64,000 bases of DNA from Gammaproteobacteria bacterium (GTDB lineage Bacteria > Pseudomonadota > Gammaproteobacteria > Burkholderiales > Burkholderiaceae_B): positions 1 to 64,000 of the forward strand of contig JAHIXK010000002.1 in assembly GCA_018815245.1 (NCBI GenBank), in the 5' to 3' direction. This document shows, in pieces, positions 21,439 to 31,262 of this stretch. Made by a program: the position numbers and the translations under genes. Each line of letters opens with the position of its first letter. The stretch's first letter is position 1. The notes beneath the pieces are model-generated. The model had not been told where the DNA came from, searched no databases, and was given only the letters and a program-made list of their open reading frames with translations.

Positions 21439-23487
21439 ATGATACTTCACAACGAAATGGCCAATGCCATCCGAATGCTTGCAGCAGATGCAGTGCAAAC
21501 AGCCAATTCCGGACACCCTGGTGCACCCATGGGCATGGCAGAAATGGCGGTTGCACTGTGGGGCGAACACCTGGCGCACAACCCGGCCGACCCCGCCTGG
21601 CCCAATCGCGACCGGTTTGTGTTGTCCAATGGCCATGCGTCCATGTTGGTTTATGCCCTTTTGCATTTGACGGGTTACAAGCTACCCATGGACGAACTCA
21701 AACGTTTCAGGCAACTGCACAGCAAAACGCCCGGTCATCCTGAGGCCCACATCACCCCCGGTGTTGAAACCACCACCGGCCCACTGGGGCAAGGCCTGGC
21801 CAATGCCGTGGGCATGGCACTGGCAGAAAAGTTGATGGCCGACCGTTTCAATCAGGATGATTTTCCAGTGGTGGACCATCACACCTACTGTTTTGTCGGT
21901 GATGGCTGCCTGATGGAAGGCATCAGCCACGAAGCGTGTTCGCTCGCGGGAGCGCTTGAACTGGGCAAACTGATTGTGATGTATGACAGCAATGGAATTT
22001 CCATTGACGGGCAAATTACACCCTGGTTTGCAGACGACACAGCCGAGCGTTTCCGGGCCTATGGCTGGCACGTGATTGAAGGCATTGATGGCCACGATGT
22101 GGATGCGGTTTCCCGCGCAATTGCTGGCGCCAAATCGACCCGGATGCCAAGCTTTCTGGTTTGCAACACACACATCGGTGCAGGCTCGCCCAATCGCGTG
22201 AACACAGCCCGTGCCCACGGAGAACCGCTTGGCGAGAACGAATTGAAACTTGTGCGCGAGCAGTTGAATTGGGCCAGCGCACCCTTTGTCATCCCCGAGA
22301 AAATTCGACAAGCCTGGGACAACACCGCCAAAGGCGAAAAGGCCCAGGCAACATGGGCACGCATGATGCACAGTTATGCAAAGGCCCATCCCGATTTGTA
22401 CAATGAATTCAATCGGCGGCAAGCGGGTGAATTGCCAGATGACTTTGAAGCAAAAGCGGCGAGTCACATGGCCCAAACCTGCCAGCAGGCACAAACCATG
22501 GCCACGCGAAAGGCGTCCCAGAACTGCCTGAATGCACTTGCACCAGACCTGCCCGAATTGCTGGGTGGTTCTGCCGACCTGACCGGAAGCAATCTGACAA
22601 ATTTCACCGACTGCGGTGCAGTACGCGTCGGGGAAAAAGGTGGACGCCACATCAATTACGGCGTGCGTGAATTCGCCATGACCGCCATCATGAACGGATT
22701 GGCACTGCATGGTGGCATTCGGCCTTACGGTGGCACTTTTGCCGTGTTCAGTGATTACTCTCGCAACGCAATTCGCATGTCGGCCCTGATGCGCCTACCC
22801 GTGGTGCACGTTCTGACCCACGACAGCATAGGCCTTGGTGAAGACGGCCCCACACACCAACCCATTGAGCACGCCTGGTCCCTGCGCGCCATACCCGATC
22901 TTGACACTTGGCGCCCCTGCGATGCGCTGGAAACCAGCGTGGCCTGGGTATGCGCATTGCGCCAGCGCAAACGACCCAGCGCATTGCTGCTGTCGCGCCA
23001 AAACCTTCCTGCCATGATCACCGAAGCAGCGCAGCAACTTGGTGCATTCAAAGGTGGCTACAGCCTGTACCAAAGTGAAACGTTCAAAGTGCGCGTGCTT
23101 CTGATTGCCACCGGCAGCGAGGTACATGTGGCAAGCATTGCCGCTGCGCAACTGGAATCGCAAAACATTGGCGTGCGAATTGTTTCAATGCCCTGCACCA
23201 ACCTGTTTGACAGGCAAAGCCAGGACTACCGTGCAAAAGTATTGATGATGGAGCGTGGCGATTCCGTGTTGCGCGTTGCCATTGAAGCGGGCTGCACACA
23301 GGGCTGGTGGAAGTATGTCGGCTTCAAGGGCGATGTGATGGGCATTGACACCTTCGGCGAATCAGCGCCCGCTGTTGAACTGTTTCAGCATTTCGGGCTG
23401 ACAGCACAACATGTGGTGAACCGTGTGCTTCAGCGCATGGAACGCAACGAACCCGCAAACACGGAGGTCGACGATGTCACGCTATAA
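21439..23487 (+). CDS. cbbT: Transketolase
   Basis: Transketolase moves two-carbon units between sugar phosphates using thiamine diphosphate. The 682-residue protein has SGHPGAPMGMAE, DRFVLSNGHASML, TGPLGQGLANAVGMA, the ThDP motif GDGCLMEGISHEA and the pyrimidine-domain YGGTFAVFSDYSRNAIR with HDSIGLGEDGPTHQP. AGGAG lies upstream of the ATG. Its 3' end overlaps the cbbZ start by 14 bases. Confidence 0.97.
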   Translation: MILHNEMANAIRMLAADAVQTANSGHPGAPMGMAEMAVALWGEHLAHNPADPAWPNRDRFVLSNGHASMLVYALLHLTGYKLPMDELKRFRQLHSKTPGHPEAHITPGVETTTGPLGQGLANAVGMALAEKLMADRFNQDDFPVVDHHTYCFVGDGCLMEGISHEACSLAGALELGKLIVMYDSNGISIDGQITPWFADDTAERFRAYGWHVIEGIDGHDVDAVSRAIAGAKSTRMPSFLVCNTHIGAGSPNRVNTARAHGEPLGENELKLVREQLNWASAPFVIPEKIRQAWDNTAKGEKAQATWARMMHSYAKAHPDLYNEFNRRQAGELPDDFEAKAASHMAQTCQQAQTMATRKASQNCLNALAPDLPELLGGSADLTGSNLTNFTDCGAVRVGEKGGRHINYGVREFAMTAIMNGLALHGGIRPYGGTFAVFSDYSRNAIRMSALMRLPVVHVLTHDSIGLGEDGPTHQPIEHAWSLRAIPDLDTWRPCDALETSVAWVCALRQRKRPSALLLSRQNLPAMITEAAQQLGAFKGGYSLYQSETFKVRVLLIATGSEVHVASIAAAQLESQNIGVRIVSMPCTNLFDRQSQDYRAKVLMMERGDSVLRVAIEAGCTQGWWKYVGFKGDVMGIDTFGESAPAVELFQHFGLTAQHVVNRVLQRMERNEPANTEVDDVTL

Positions 23488-24172
23488 ATTGCTGAGTTTC
23501 GACCTGGACGGCACGCTGGTTCACACCGCACCCGAGATAGTACAAGCCTGCAACGAAGCACTGGTGGCCTGTGGTTACGGCGAACTGCCCGATGCGCAGA
23601 TTGAGCACCTGATTGGCAACGGCACCTACGAGTTGATGCGCAAAGCCCTGGAAAGGGTGGTGGCACCCACGTCGGAATCCACGCTGGATTTTCTGCTTCA
23701 AGACATCATGCCCGTGTTCAACACCATTTACGGCGAAGTAAGCGGCACACGCGGGCAGCCCTACCCCGGCGTACTGGATGCACTGGAGGAGTTCAAGCGC
23801 CAAAGCATTCCCATGGTGGTTGTCACCAACAAAGAACATTTTTTTGCAATCAAGGTTCTGAAAAACACTGGATTGCTTAATTACTTCGACGGTGTGGTCG
23901 GAGGAGACAGCTTGAGCAAGAAAAAACCGGACGCATTGCCCTTGAACCATTGCATGACGCATTTTGATGTGCAGGCCTGTGACACAGCGCACATTGGCGA
24001 CTCCAGCATTGATGTTCAAACCGCGCGCGCTGCACAGGTTTGCGCCATTGCGGTCAGCTTTGGTTACAACGGCGGCGAACCGGTTGCAACATCAAAGCCC
24101 GACTTGTTGATCAATCACTTTGACGAACTACGCGGGCATGTGCTGAACCGCCCCTCATTGATCAGTCATTAA
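23474..24172 (+). CDS. cbbZ: Phosphoglycolate phosphatase
   Basis: This HAD-family enzyme removes 2-phosphoglycolate made by the oxygenase side reaction of RuBisCO. From ATG 23474 (GGAGG six bases upstream) it has 232 residues with the nucleophile motif DLDGT (10-14), VVVTNK, the lysine motif KKKPDALPL and [15 protein letters not shown]. The start lies inside the end of cbbT, indicating translational coupling. Operon position makes the glycolate-salvage role secure. Confidence 0.94.
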   Translation: MSRYKLLSFDLDGTLVHTAPEIVQACNEALVACGYGELPDAQIEHLIGNGTYELMRKALERVVAPTSESTLDFLLQDIMPVFNTIYGEVSGTRGQPYPGVLDALEEFKRQSIPMVVVTNKEHFFAIKVLKNTGLLNYFDGVVGGDSLSKKKPDALPLNHCMTHFDVQACDTAHIGDSSIDVQTARAAQVCAIAVSFGYNGGEPVATSKPDLLINHFDELRGHVLNRPSLISH

Positions 24173-24192
24173 ACAAATTCAGGAGTTTGAAC

Positions 24193-25239
24193 ATGGCATT
24201 GGTTTCCCTTCGACAATTGCTGGACCACGCAGCCGAATATGGCTATGGAATACCGGCGTTCAACGTGAATAATCTGGAACAGGTGCAGGCCATCATGCAG
24301 GCCGCACAAGCCACCTGCAGCCCGGTGATACTGCAGGCTTCAGCCGGGGCAAGAAAATATGCCGGCGAAGCATACCTGCGCCACCTTGTGTTGGCTGCGG
24401 TTGAAAGCCACCCGGACATTCCTGTTGTTCTGCATCAGGATCACGCCACCAGCCCGGCCATTTGCCAACAGGCGATTCGATCCGGATTCACCAGCGTGAT
24501 GATGGATGGTTCGCTGATGAGCGATGGAAAAACACCGGCAAGCTACGACTACAACGTGCAAGTAACCCGACAGGTTTGCGACCTGGCTCACGCCATCGGC
24601 GTGTCGGTGGAAGGCGAACTGGGTTGCCTTGGGTCACTTGAAACCGGGCAAGCAGGTGAAGAAGACGGCATCGGTGCCGAAGGCGCACTGGACCATTCAC
24701 AGTTGCTGACCGACCCGGCACAGGCCAAAGAATTTGTTGAACTGACAGGAGTTGACGCACTGGCCATTGCCATTGGCACCAGCCACGGCGCATACAAGTT
24801 CACGCGCAAACCGAGTGGCGACATTCTGGACATTGCGCGCATCGAAGCCATTCACGCCATGATTCCGAATACGCACCTGGTGATGCACGGCTCATCCAGC
24901 GTGCCGCAAGACTGGCTGGACATCATTCGCGAGTTCGGTGGCGAGATCAAGGAAACGTATGGAGTACCGGTGGAGGAAATTCAGCGTGGCATTGCACATG
25001 GTGTGCGCAAGGTGAACATTGACACCGACATTCGCCTTGCGATGACAGGCGCCATGCGCCGTGAAATGGCGTCAGCACGGTCTGAATTCGACCCGCGCAA
25101 GGCCTTGATTGCCGCCCGCAAAGCAGCACAAGCCCTGTGCGAGGAACGATTCAAGGCCTTCGGCTGCGAGGGGCGTGCCCAGCAAATTCGGGTCGTCCCC
25201 CTGGAAGCCATGGCACAAAACTACGCCGTAACGACCTGA
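24193..25239 (+). CDS. cbbA: Fructose-bisphosphate aldolase class II
   Basis: The aldolase condenses triose phosphates, and in this cycle possibly also erythrose-4-phosphate with dihydroxyacetone phosphate. The ATG at 24193 has AGGAG at spacing seven and gives 348 residues. Zinc-site and family motifs: [11 protein letters not shown] (78-88), [37 protein letters not shown] and [14 protein letters not shown]. It is the last gene of the operon and converges on the acyl-CoA dehydrogenase gene with only 9 bp between stop codons; no terminator fits in that gap. Confidence 0.96.
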   Translation: MALVSLRQLLDHAAEYGYGIPAFNVNNLEQVQAIMQAAQATCSPVILQASAGARKYAGEAYLRHLVLAAVESHPDIPVVLHQDHATSPAICQQAIRSGFTSVMMDGSLMSDGKTPASYDYNVQVTRQVCDLAHAIGVSVEGELGCLGSLETGQAGEEDGIGAEGALDHSQLLTDPAQAKEFVELTGVDALAIAIGTSHGAYKFTRKPSGDILDIARIEAIHAMIPNTHLVMHGSSSVPQDWLDIIREFGGEIKETYGVPVEEIQRGIAHGVRKVNIDTDIRLAMTGAMRREMASARSEFDPRKALIAARKAAQALCEERFKAFGCEGRAQQIRVVPLEAMAQNYAVTT

Positions 25240-25248
25240 ACCGGTTGA

Positions 25249-27054
25249 TCAGAAATTGGCAACCGCCATTTCTGTCACTGCCTGATAGCCGTTCACGATG
25301 CTGTCGCGCAGGCCGGGCACGGCGTTCAACACGTGGTCGGCAAAAAAGCGTGAAGTCAAAATCTTGTCGCTGTAGAAACTGTCTGTTTCGCCAGCCTTGA
25401 TTTTCGCTTCTGCTGCCAGCAGCGCGCGCGCCATTTGCCAGCCTGCCACTGTAGTGCCCGCCAGTTTCAGGTAAGGCACTGAACCAGCAAACACGGCGTT
25501 GGGGTTGCTCTTCATGTTGTCGACAACAAACTGTGCAGCATCCAGGAATGAAGCACGGGCTGCATCCAGGCGGGCTGCCACTGCCTTGGCATGGGCAGAG
25601 TCCGATTCATTGAGTTGAACCACGGTGCGCGCAATTTCTGCACACAAGGTTTTCACCATGGCGGCGCCATCGCGGGAAGTTTTCCGACCCACCAGGTCGT
25701 TGGCCTGAATGGCGGTGGTGCCTTCATAAATGGTCAGAATCTTCGCATCGCGGTAGTACTGCGCTGCGCCTGTTTCTTCAATAAAGCCCATGCCACCGTG
25801 CACTTGCACACCAGTGGATGCCACTTCAATGCTCATTTCCGTAGACCAGCCTTTTACCAGCGGCACCATGAATTCATACACGGCCATGTTCTGTTTGCGT
25901 GTGGCTTCATCGGGGTGATAATGCGCAGCATCGTATGCTGCACCAGCCACACACGCCATGGCACGCGCGGCTTCAACTTGCGCACGCATGCTCATCAACA
26001 TGCGCTTTACATCGGGGTGATGAATGATGGCAACGGCTTCGTTCGAAGAACCATCCACGGGGCGAGACTGAACACGATCGTTCGCGTAACGCACAGCTTG
26101 CTGGTAAGCACGCTCGGCCACACCAATGCCCTGCACACCCACCTGGAAGCGCGCTGCGTTCATCATCACAAACATGTACTGCAGGCCTTTGTTTTCTTCG
26201 CCCACCAAATAGCCAATCGCGCCCTGGCCTACGTCACCCTTGTTGTCGCCATACAGCAGAACAGCAGTTGGGGATGCCTTGATGCCCAGCTTGTGTTCAA
26301 TCGATGCGCAATACACATCGTTGCGCTTGCCCAAAGAACCGTCGCCGTTGACCATGAACTTGGGCACCACAAACAGGCTAATGCCCTTCACGCCTTCAGG
26401 CGCATCGGGTGTGCGGGCCAACACCAGATGAACGATGTTCTCGGCCATGTCGTGTTCACCATAGGTGATGTAAATTTTCTGGCCAGAAATCCGATAAGTG
26501 CCGTCTTGCTGTGGCACGGCCTTGGAACGAACCATGGCCAAGTCCGAGCCAGCCTGTGGCTCGGTCAGGTTCATGGTGCCAGTCCATTCGCCGGAAATCA
26601 TTTTGGGCAGGTAGGTTTCTTTTTGTTCCTGGCTGCCGGCAACCAGCAGTGCTTCAATTGCACCGTCGGTTAGCAGCGGGCACAGCGCAAAGCTGAGGTT
26701 GGCGCCATTGACCATTTCCATGCACGGTGTTGCCACCAACTTGGGCAGACCCTGACCACCAAATTCAGAAGGATGCTGCAAACCTTGCCAGCCCTGTTCG
26801 CCAAAGGCCTTGAAGGCCTGCTTGAAGCCTTTGGCTGTGGTTACAACGCCGTCTTTCCAGTTGGCGGCCTCTACGTCGCCCGACCAGTTCAGCGGGGCAA
26901 CCACTTCACTGGTGAACTTCGCATTTTCGGTCAGCACTGCATCCACGGTTTCCTCGGTTGCGTCTTCACAACCGGGCAACTGGGATACCTGATCCAAACC
27001 GGCCAACTCTTTCAAGACAAACATCATGTCTTTGACTGGGGCGTTGTAACTCAT
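25249..27054 (-). CDS. Acyl-CoA dehydrogenase (large, DmdC-like group)
   Basis: This flavoenzyme oxidises an acyl-CoA thioester and passes electrons to ETF. The 601-residue protein belongs to the roughly 600-residue group with a C-terminal extension (PF12806-like). It has TMNLTEPQAGSDL (160-172), the FAD/substrate loops ISGQKIYITYGEHD, GVQVHGGMGFIEETGA and the catalytic Glu444 in ILTIYEGTTAIQ. Substrate may be medium or long chain acyl-CoA, or 3-methylmercaptopropionyl-CoA as in DmdC; sequence alone does not decide. It lies 37 bp downstream of etfA on the same strand, so its electron acceptor is encoded in the same operon. Confidence 0.92.
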   Translation of the reverse strand: MSYNAPVKDMMFVLKELAGLDQVSQLPGCEDATEETVDAVLTENAKFTSEVVAPLNWSGDVEAANWKDGVVTTAKGFKQAFKAFGEQGWQGLQHPSEFGGQGLPKLVATPCMEMVNGANLSFALCPLLTDGAIEALLVAGSQEQKETYLPKMISGEWTGTMNLTEPQAGSDLAMVRSKAVPQQDGTYRISGQKIYITYGEHDMAENIVHLVLARTPDAPEGVKGISLFVVPKFMVNGDGSLGKRNDVYCASIEHKLGIKASPTAVLLYGDNKGDVGQGAIGYLVGEENKGLQYMFVMMNAARFQVGVQGIGVAERAYQQAVRYANDRVQSRPVDGSSNEAVAIIHHPDVKRMLMSMRAQVEAARAMACVAGAAYDAAHYHPDEATRKQNMAVYEFMVPLVKGWSTEMSIEVASTGVQVHGGMGFIEETGAAQYYRDAKILTIYEGTTAIQANDLVGRKTSRDGAAMVKTLCAEIARTVVQLNESDSAHAKAVAARLDAARASFLDAAQFVVDNMKSNPNAVFAGSVPYLKLAGTTVAGWQMARALLAAEAKIKAGETDSFYSDKILTSRFFADHVLNAVPGLRDSIVNGYQAVTEMAVANF

Positions 27055-27091
27055 TGTCGTCTCCTGATACAGCTTTGCGTTTTTTGATTTC

Positions 27092-28021
27092 TTACAATTT
27101 TTCAGTCAGTTGTGGCACCACGTCGAACAGGTCGCCCACCAAACCGTAATCGGCCACGCCGAAAATCGGTGCTTCGGGGTCTTTGTTCACAGCAACAATA
27201 ACCTTGCTGTCTTTCATGCCAGCCAAGTGCTGAATGGCACCGGAAATGCCGAAGGCCATGTACAACTGGGGCGCCACAATTTTGCCTGTTTGGCCAACCT
27301 GCCAGTCGTTCGGTGCGTAACCTGCATCCACCGCAGCGCGTGATGCGCCAATGGCTGCGTTCAGCTTGTCAGCCAAGGGGTTCAACACGCTGAAGTTTTC
27401 GGCAGAACCCATGCCACGGCCACCGGAAATAATGGTGCTGGCAGCGGTCAATTCAGGGCGGTCGCTCTTGGCCACTTCACGGCTTACAAAAGTAGACTTG
27501 CCTGAATCGGCAACAGCACTCAGGTTTTCAATGGCAGCAGAACCACCTTCGGCCGCAACTGGGTCGAATGCGGTGGTACGCACGGTGATTACCTTGGTGG
27601 AATCCGATGATTGCACCGTGGCAATGACATTGCCCGCGTAAATTGGACGCGTGAATGTATCGGCACTTTCAACACTGATGATGTCGGAAATCTGCGCAAC
27701 ATCCAGCTTGGCAGCAACACGTGGCAACACGTTTTTGCCCACGCTGGTCGCGGGGGCCAGAATGTGGCCATAGTTGCCAGCAATGGCCAGAATTTGCGCG
27801 GCAAAGTTTTCGGCCAACTGGTCACCCAATGAATCAGAATCAGCGACCAATACTTTGGCCACGCCCACTGCTTTCGCGGCCTGTTCCGCAGCGGCACCAC
27901 AACCCTTGCCGGAAACAAGCACGTGGATGTCGCCACCAATTTTCTGGGCCGCAGCGATGGTGTTCAGCGTGGCGGGCTTGATACTTTGATTGTCGTGTTC
28001 GGCAATAACGAGTACTGACAT
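27092..28021 (-). CDS. etfA: Electron transfer flavoprotein, alpha subunit
   Basis: EtfA with EtfB takes electrons from acyl-CoA dehydrogenases and passes them to ETF:quinone oxidoreductase. The 309 residues begin SVLVIAEHDNQSIKPAT and carry the C-terminal FAD domain with SGGRGMGSAENF, GASRAAVDAGYAPNDWQVGQTG and QLYMAFGISGAIQHLAGM. It is 10 bp behind etfB, forming the usual etfBA pair. Confidence 0.97.
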   Translation of the reverse strand: MSVLVIAEHDNQSIKPATLNTIAAAQKIGGDIHVLVSGKGCGAAAEQAAKAVGVAKVLVADSDSLGDQLAENFAAQILAIAGNYGHILAPATSVGKNVLPRVAAKLDVAQISDIISVESADTFTRPIYAGNVIATVQSSDSTKVITVRTTAFDPVAAEGGSAAIENLSAVADSGKSTFVSREVAKSDRPELTAASTIISGGRGMGSAENFSVLNPLADKLNAAIGASRAAVDAGYAPNDWQVGQTGKIVAPQLYMAFGISGAIQHLAGMKDSKVIVAVNKDPEAPIFGVADYGLVGDLFDVVPQLTEKL

Positions 28022-28031
28022 TTTTTGCTCC

Positions 28032-28781
28032 TTAGATCACTTTCGCTTCGTTCTTCAGCTTGTCAACCAACGTGGCCACATCGGGCACGGTGATACCAGC
28101 GGAACGTGTGGGAGGGTCGCTCACTTTCAGGGTTTTGATGCGAGGATCAACATCCACACCCAAGTCAGCAGGCTTGATGGTGTCGATCTGCTTTTTCTTG
28201 GCCTTCATGATGTTGGGCAAGGTCACGTAACGTGGCTCGTTCAGGCGCAAGTCGCTTGTTACCACCGCAGGCAAGCTCAGGCTGACTGTTTCCAGACCAC
28301 CATCCACTTCACGGGTTACGTTCACTTTGCCACCCTCAACCACCACTTTGGATGCGAAGGTGCCTTGCGGCATGTCGGCCAAAGCAGCCAGCATTTGGCC
28401 AGTTTGATTGCAATCGTCATCAATGGCTTGTTTGCCCATGATAATCAGGTCAATGCCCTCTTTTTCAACGATGGCTTTCAAAATTTTGGCAACAGCCAAT
28501 GGCTGCAATTCGACATCGGTTTCAACCAGAATACCGCGATCGGCACCAATGGCAGCGGCAGTACGCAAGGTTTCCACGCACTGGGCAACGCCACAACTGA
28601 TAGCGATCACTTCAGTGGCAACGCCTGCTTCTTTCAGGCGAGTGGCTTCTTCAACAGCGATTTCATCGAAGGGGTTCATTGACATTTTCACGTTGGCGAT
28701 ATCCACGCCAGAACCATCGCTTTTGCAGCGAACTTTCACGTTGTAATCGACTACGCGTTTAACGGGTACCAGGATCTTCAT
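28032..28781 (-). CDS. etfB: Electron transfer flavoprotein, beta subunit
   Basis: EtfB binds AMP and forms the ETF heterodimer with EtfA. I start at ATG 28781 ([14 protein letters not shown], 249 residues), which fits the family; an upstream ATG at 28790 lies directly against a GGG and would have no proper ribosome-binding spacing. Family features are the [16 protein letters not shown] signature and the conserved [17 protein letters not shown]. First gene of etfBA-acyl-CoA dehydrogenase. Confidence 0.96.
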   Translation of the reverse strand: MKILVPVKRVVDYNVKVRCKSDGSGVDIANVKMSMNPFDEIAVEEATRLKEAGVATEVIAISCGVAQCVETLRTAAAIGADRGILVETDVELQPLAVAKILKAIVEKEGIDLIIMGKQAIDDDCNQTGQMLAALADMPQGTFASKVVVEGGKVNVTREVDGGLETVSLSLPAVVTSDLRLNEPRYVTLPNIMKAKKKQIDTIKPADLGVDVDPRIKTLKVSDPPTRSAGITVPDVATLVDKLKNEAKVI

Positions 28782-28870
28782 GCAAGCCATCCCTTTGTTG
28801 AAATTGGAGAATAGATGATTGGATTATACGAAGCGTTTTGAGAAAAAACGCACGATCGTTCGATTTTTCA

Positions 28871-28886
28871 TAGAGTGTACACTCTA
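28871..28886. promoter_or_regulatory. 16-bp perfect palindrome upstream of etfB (candidate operator)
   Basis: TAGAGTGTACACTCTA is a perfect inverted repeat about 90 bp upstream of the etfB start and just downstream of the stop codon at 28905. Fifteen bases nearer to etfB is a second, partly symmetrical element around ACGATCGT (28851-28858). Symmetry of this length is typical of dimeric regulators such as TetR or GntR types, and fatty-acid regulators of that kind control etf genes in betaproteobacteria. The regulator is not in this window. Confidence 0.5.
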
Positions 28887-28904
28887 AGGGACTTGCTGTC
28901 GAGG

Positions 28905-29162
28905 TTATCGGTAGCGGGCGCAGATCGAATTCATGGCCCCAAAACAGCGCTCATCTATTTTGCCCCGGCCCCAAGCGGCATTCACCGCTGGGCTCAGCGC
29001 TGCCAGCCGCACCTGCTGAATCACATTCAGTTCACACAGCTTATCGACATTCCGGTTGGCTTCCTCCAGCGACGAAGGGTTGAACAGCAGGTGGTCGTGC
29101 GCCAGTTCGCGCACACCCGCAAGCCGCTCTTCCGAATAAGGTACCGGAGTCGAGAAAATCAT
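28905..29162 (-). CDS. Small protein resembling the C-terminal part of a beta-carbonic anhydrase
   Basis: The 85-residue frame starts at an ATG (29160-29162) that overlaps the stop codon of the upstream deacetylase gene as ATGA, suggesting translational coupling. Residues 40-68 (VDKLCELNVIQQV, then AWGRGK) match the segment LDTLCELNVMEQV...AWKRGQ of E. coli carbonic anhydrase Can. The part that should follow (HGWxYGxxDG) is absent, as are the zinc ligands and active site that lie in the N-terminal two thirds of a real enzyme. It cannot be a carbonic anhydrase. It is either the relic of one, or a small protein reusing this helical piece. Similarity is from recall, so moderate confidence. Confidence 0.5.
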   Translation of the reverse strand: MIFSTPVPYSEERLAGVRELAHDHLLFNPSSLEEANRNVDKLCELNVIQQVRLAALSPAVNAAWGRGKIDERCFGAMNSICARYR

Positions 29163-30082
29163 GTCGCAGCCAAAGCCTCTACATGGGCATGCACAGAATC
29201 GGCCAGGGCCTCCAGCTCATACCCACCTTCCAGTGTGCTGACCAGCTTGCCATCACAGTATTCATCGGCCACGCGAACCAGAAATTTGGTTATCCAGCCA
29301 TAGTCTTCCGTGGTCAGGGTCATGTCAGCCAGCGGATCACTTTCGTGTGCATCAAACCCGGCAGACACCAACACCAGTTGCGGCTTGAACCGGTCAATGG
29401 CATCCACCCAGTGGGTTTGAATGGCATGTTTGATTTCCTCCCGGCCACCGCCGGGTTGAATCGGGCAATTCACCATGTTTCTTGCACCGTCCAGCCCACC
29501 ACTGAAAGGGTACAGCGGCGATTGAAAGGTGCTACACATCAAAATTTTCGGGTTGTTGGCAAACACATGTTCAGTGCCGTTGCCATGGTGCACATCAAAG
29601 TCGACAATCAGCACCCGTTCCAGCCGATAAGCATCCATGGCGTGTTGCGCAGCAATCGCCACGTTGTTGAACACGCAAAAGCCCATGGCGCGGTCTACAC
29701 AGGCATGGTGACCTGGCGGGCGCACGGCACAAAAGGCATTGTTCACGGCGTGCGCCATGACCAGATCGACCGCATGCACGCAAGCACCGGCAGCGCGACG
29801 GGCTGCATCGAGGGAGAATTCCGACAAAGTAGTGTCTCCATCAATGTCGATGTTGCGCTTTAGCGGAAAACGCGCCTTGATACTTTCAACATAAGCCGGG
29901 GCGTGCACCGCAGTGACCGCAGCCCAAGGTACGGCTGGGGCATCGCAATGCACCAGCCGTGGCCACAGATCAGACGACTCAAGCCGCTGGCGAATCACCC
30001 GCAAGCGGGCCATGCTTTCAGGATGACCCACACCCGGGTTGTGCAGGGCGCAATCAGAATGGGAAATAAAGGCAGTGGTCAT
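29159..30082 (-). CDS. Histone-deacetylase-like (acetylpolyamine/acuC type) hydrolase
   Basis: Bacterial members of this zinc hydrolase family remove acetyl groups from polyamines or proteins; the substrate here is unknown. The 307-residue protein has the catalytic parts of class II deacetylases: RPPGHH (121-126), GFCVFNNVAIAA, DFDVHHGNGT (161-170) with zinc ligands Asp163 and His165, SAGFDAHESDPLA, and the C-terminal EGGY (tyrosine of the active site). The start is ATG 30082; the gene is divergent from the transglycosylase gene. The next gene on the strand overlaps its stop codon. Confidence 0.92.
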   Translation of the reverse strand: MTTAFISHSDCALHNPGVGHPESMARLRVIRQRLESSDLWPRLVHCDAPAVPWAAVTAVHAPAYVESIKARFPLKRNIDIDGDTTLSEFSLDAARRAAGACVHAVDLVMAHAVNNAFCAVRPPGHHACVDRAMGFCVFNNVAIAAQHAMDAYRLERVLIVDFDVHHGNGTEHVFANNPKILMCSTFQSPLYPFSGGLDGARNMVNCPIQPGGGREEIKHAIQTHWVDAIDRFKPQLVLVSAGFDAHESDPLADMTLTTEDYGWITKFLVRVADEYCDGKLVSTLEGGYELEALADSVHAHVEALAAT

Positions 30083-30197
30083 GGCTCAGGCCCAAACAGC
30101 GTGTGGATGCTGGGTTATAGTGAATACAAGACCCTCTATTGACTGCAAGCACGCACCGGGTCGACCTTGTTTACCGCTTATTACGCCCATACCGGAC

Positions 30198-31253
30198 ATG
30201 CTGACTCCTTTTTTGACCACTCATCGAATATTCAAATACTTAGCCTCCATTCTAATCAGCACAGCGCTGTGCACTCAAGCCGTGCAGGCAGAAGACACCA
30301 ACCGGGTGAATTTTGCCGACAGCGTGCAAGCCAAGGCCATGGCCCAGCGCCTGCAGGAAAAAGAAGGCATTGCTGTGGCAGACACCCTTGCCTTGCTGCA
30401 AAAAGCAGAGTTGTTGCCCCAGGTGGTGCAAGCCGTCAAGCCGCCAAAAACCAAGGGCGTGCGCAACTGGGACACCTACCGCAACCGTTTTGTGGAGCCC
30501 TACCGAATTCGCAAAGGCGTGGAATTCTGGAATGAGAATGCCGGAATTTTGAAAGAAGCCGAGGCCAGGTATGGTGTTCCGCAGGAAGTGATTGTGGCCA
30601 TCATCGGGGTGGAAACCATTTATGGTCAGCACATCGGCAACTACCGTGTACTTGATTCACTGGCCACGCTGGCCTTTGCCTACCCCGAGGGTCAGAAAGA
30701 CCGTTCAGAATTTTTTCTGAACGAACTGGAAGCCTTCATTGCACTGTGCAACAAAACACACCTGGATGCACTGGAAGTGAAAGGATCATATGCGGGTGCA
30801 ATTGGCCTGGGCCAATTCATGCCAAGTTCATGGATAGCTTATGCTGTTGATGGCGATGCAGACGGAATTGTAGATTTGTTTAACAGCAGGAAAGACGCCA
30901 TTTTCAGCGTGGCCAACTTCCTGAAAGTGCATGGCTGGGAAACCGGCAAGGCCACCCGTGTACTGGTAGACATTCAGCACGCCGACAACCTGACCGAACT
31001 GCTGGCCCCCGACATTGTGCCCACGTTCACGCCCGCCGTGTTACACGAAAAAGGTGTGAAGCTGACGGGCCAAGCCCTGCCCGACGAAAAGCTGGCGCTG
31101 ATTGAACTGGTTCGCGGCGAAGCCGAAACTGCCTACGTGGCGGGCGGACAAAACTTCTATGTGGTAACCCGCTACAACCGAAGTTCCTTCTATGCCAACG
31201 CCGTACTTGAATTAAGCGAAGCATTGAGGTTGAGAAAGCGCATGGCGAACTGA
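30198..31253 (+). CDS. mltB: Lytic murein transglycosylase B
   Basis: MltB-type enzymes cleave the glycan strand of peptidoglycan with formation of 1,6-anhydromuramic acid. From ATG 30198 the protein has 351 residues with a signal peptide cleaved near AVQA-ED (residue 31); there is no lipobox cysteine, so it should be soluble in the periplasm. The catalytic Glu139 lies in IIGVETIYGQHIGNYR, and GSYAGAIGLGQFMPSSW and DGDADGIVDLFNSRKDAIFSVANFL are family signatures. It is convergent with cysM, nine bases apart. Confidence 0.94.
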   Translation: MLTPFLTTHRIFKYLASILISTALCTQAVQAEDTNRVNFADSVQAKAMAQRLQEKEGIAVADTLALLQKAELLPQVVQAVKPPKTKGVRNWDTYRNRFVEPYRIRKGVEFWNENAGILKEAEARYGVPQEVIVAIIGVETIYGQHIGNYRVLDSLATLAFAYPEGQKDRSEFFLNELEAFIALCNKTHLDALEVKGSYAGAIGLGQFMPSSWIAYAVDGDADGIVDLFNSRKDAIFSVANFLKVHGWETGKATRVLVDIQHADNLTELLAPDIVPTFTPAVLHEKGVKLTGQALPDEKLALIELVRGEAETAYVAGGQNFYVVTRYNRSSFYANAVLELSEALRLRKRMAN

Positions 31254-31262
31254 TTTGCCAAA

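Noticed and set aside
28875-29303. Plus-strand frame of 142 codons opposite the small carbonic-anhydrase-like gene
   Set aside because: It begins inside the palindrome, is antisense to two better supported minus-strand genes and has no recognisable domain.
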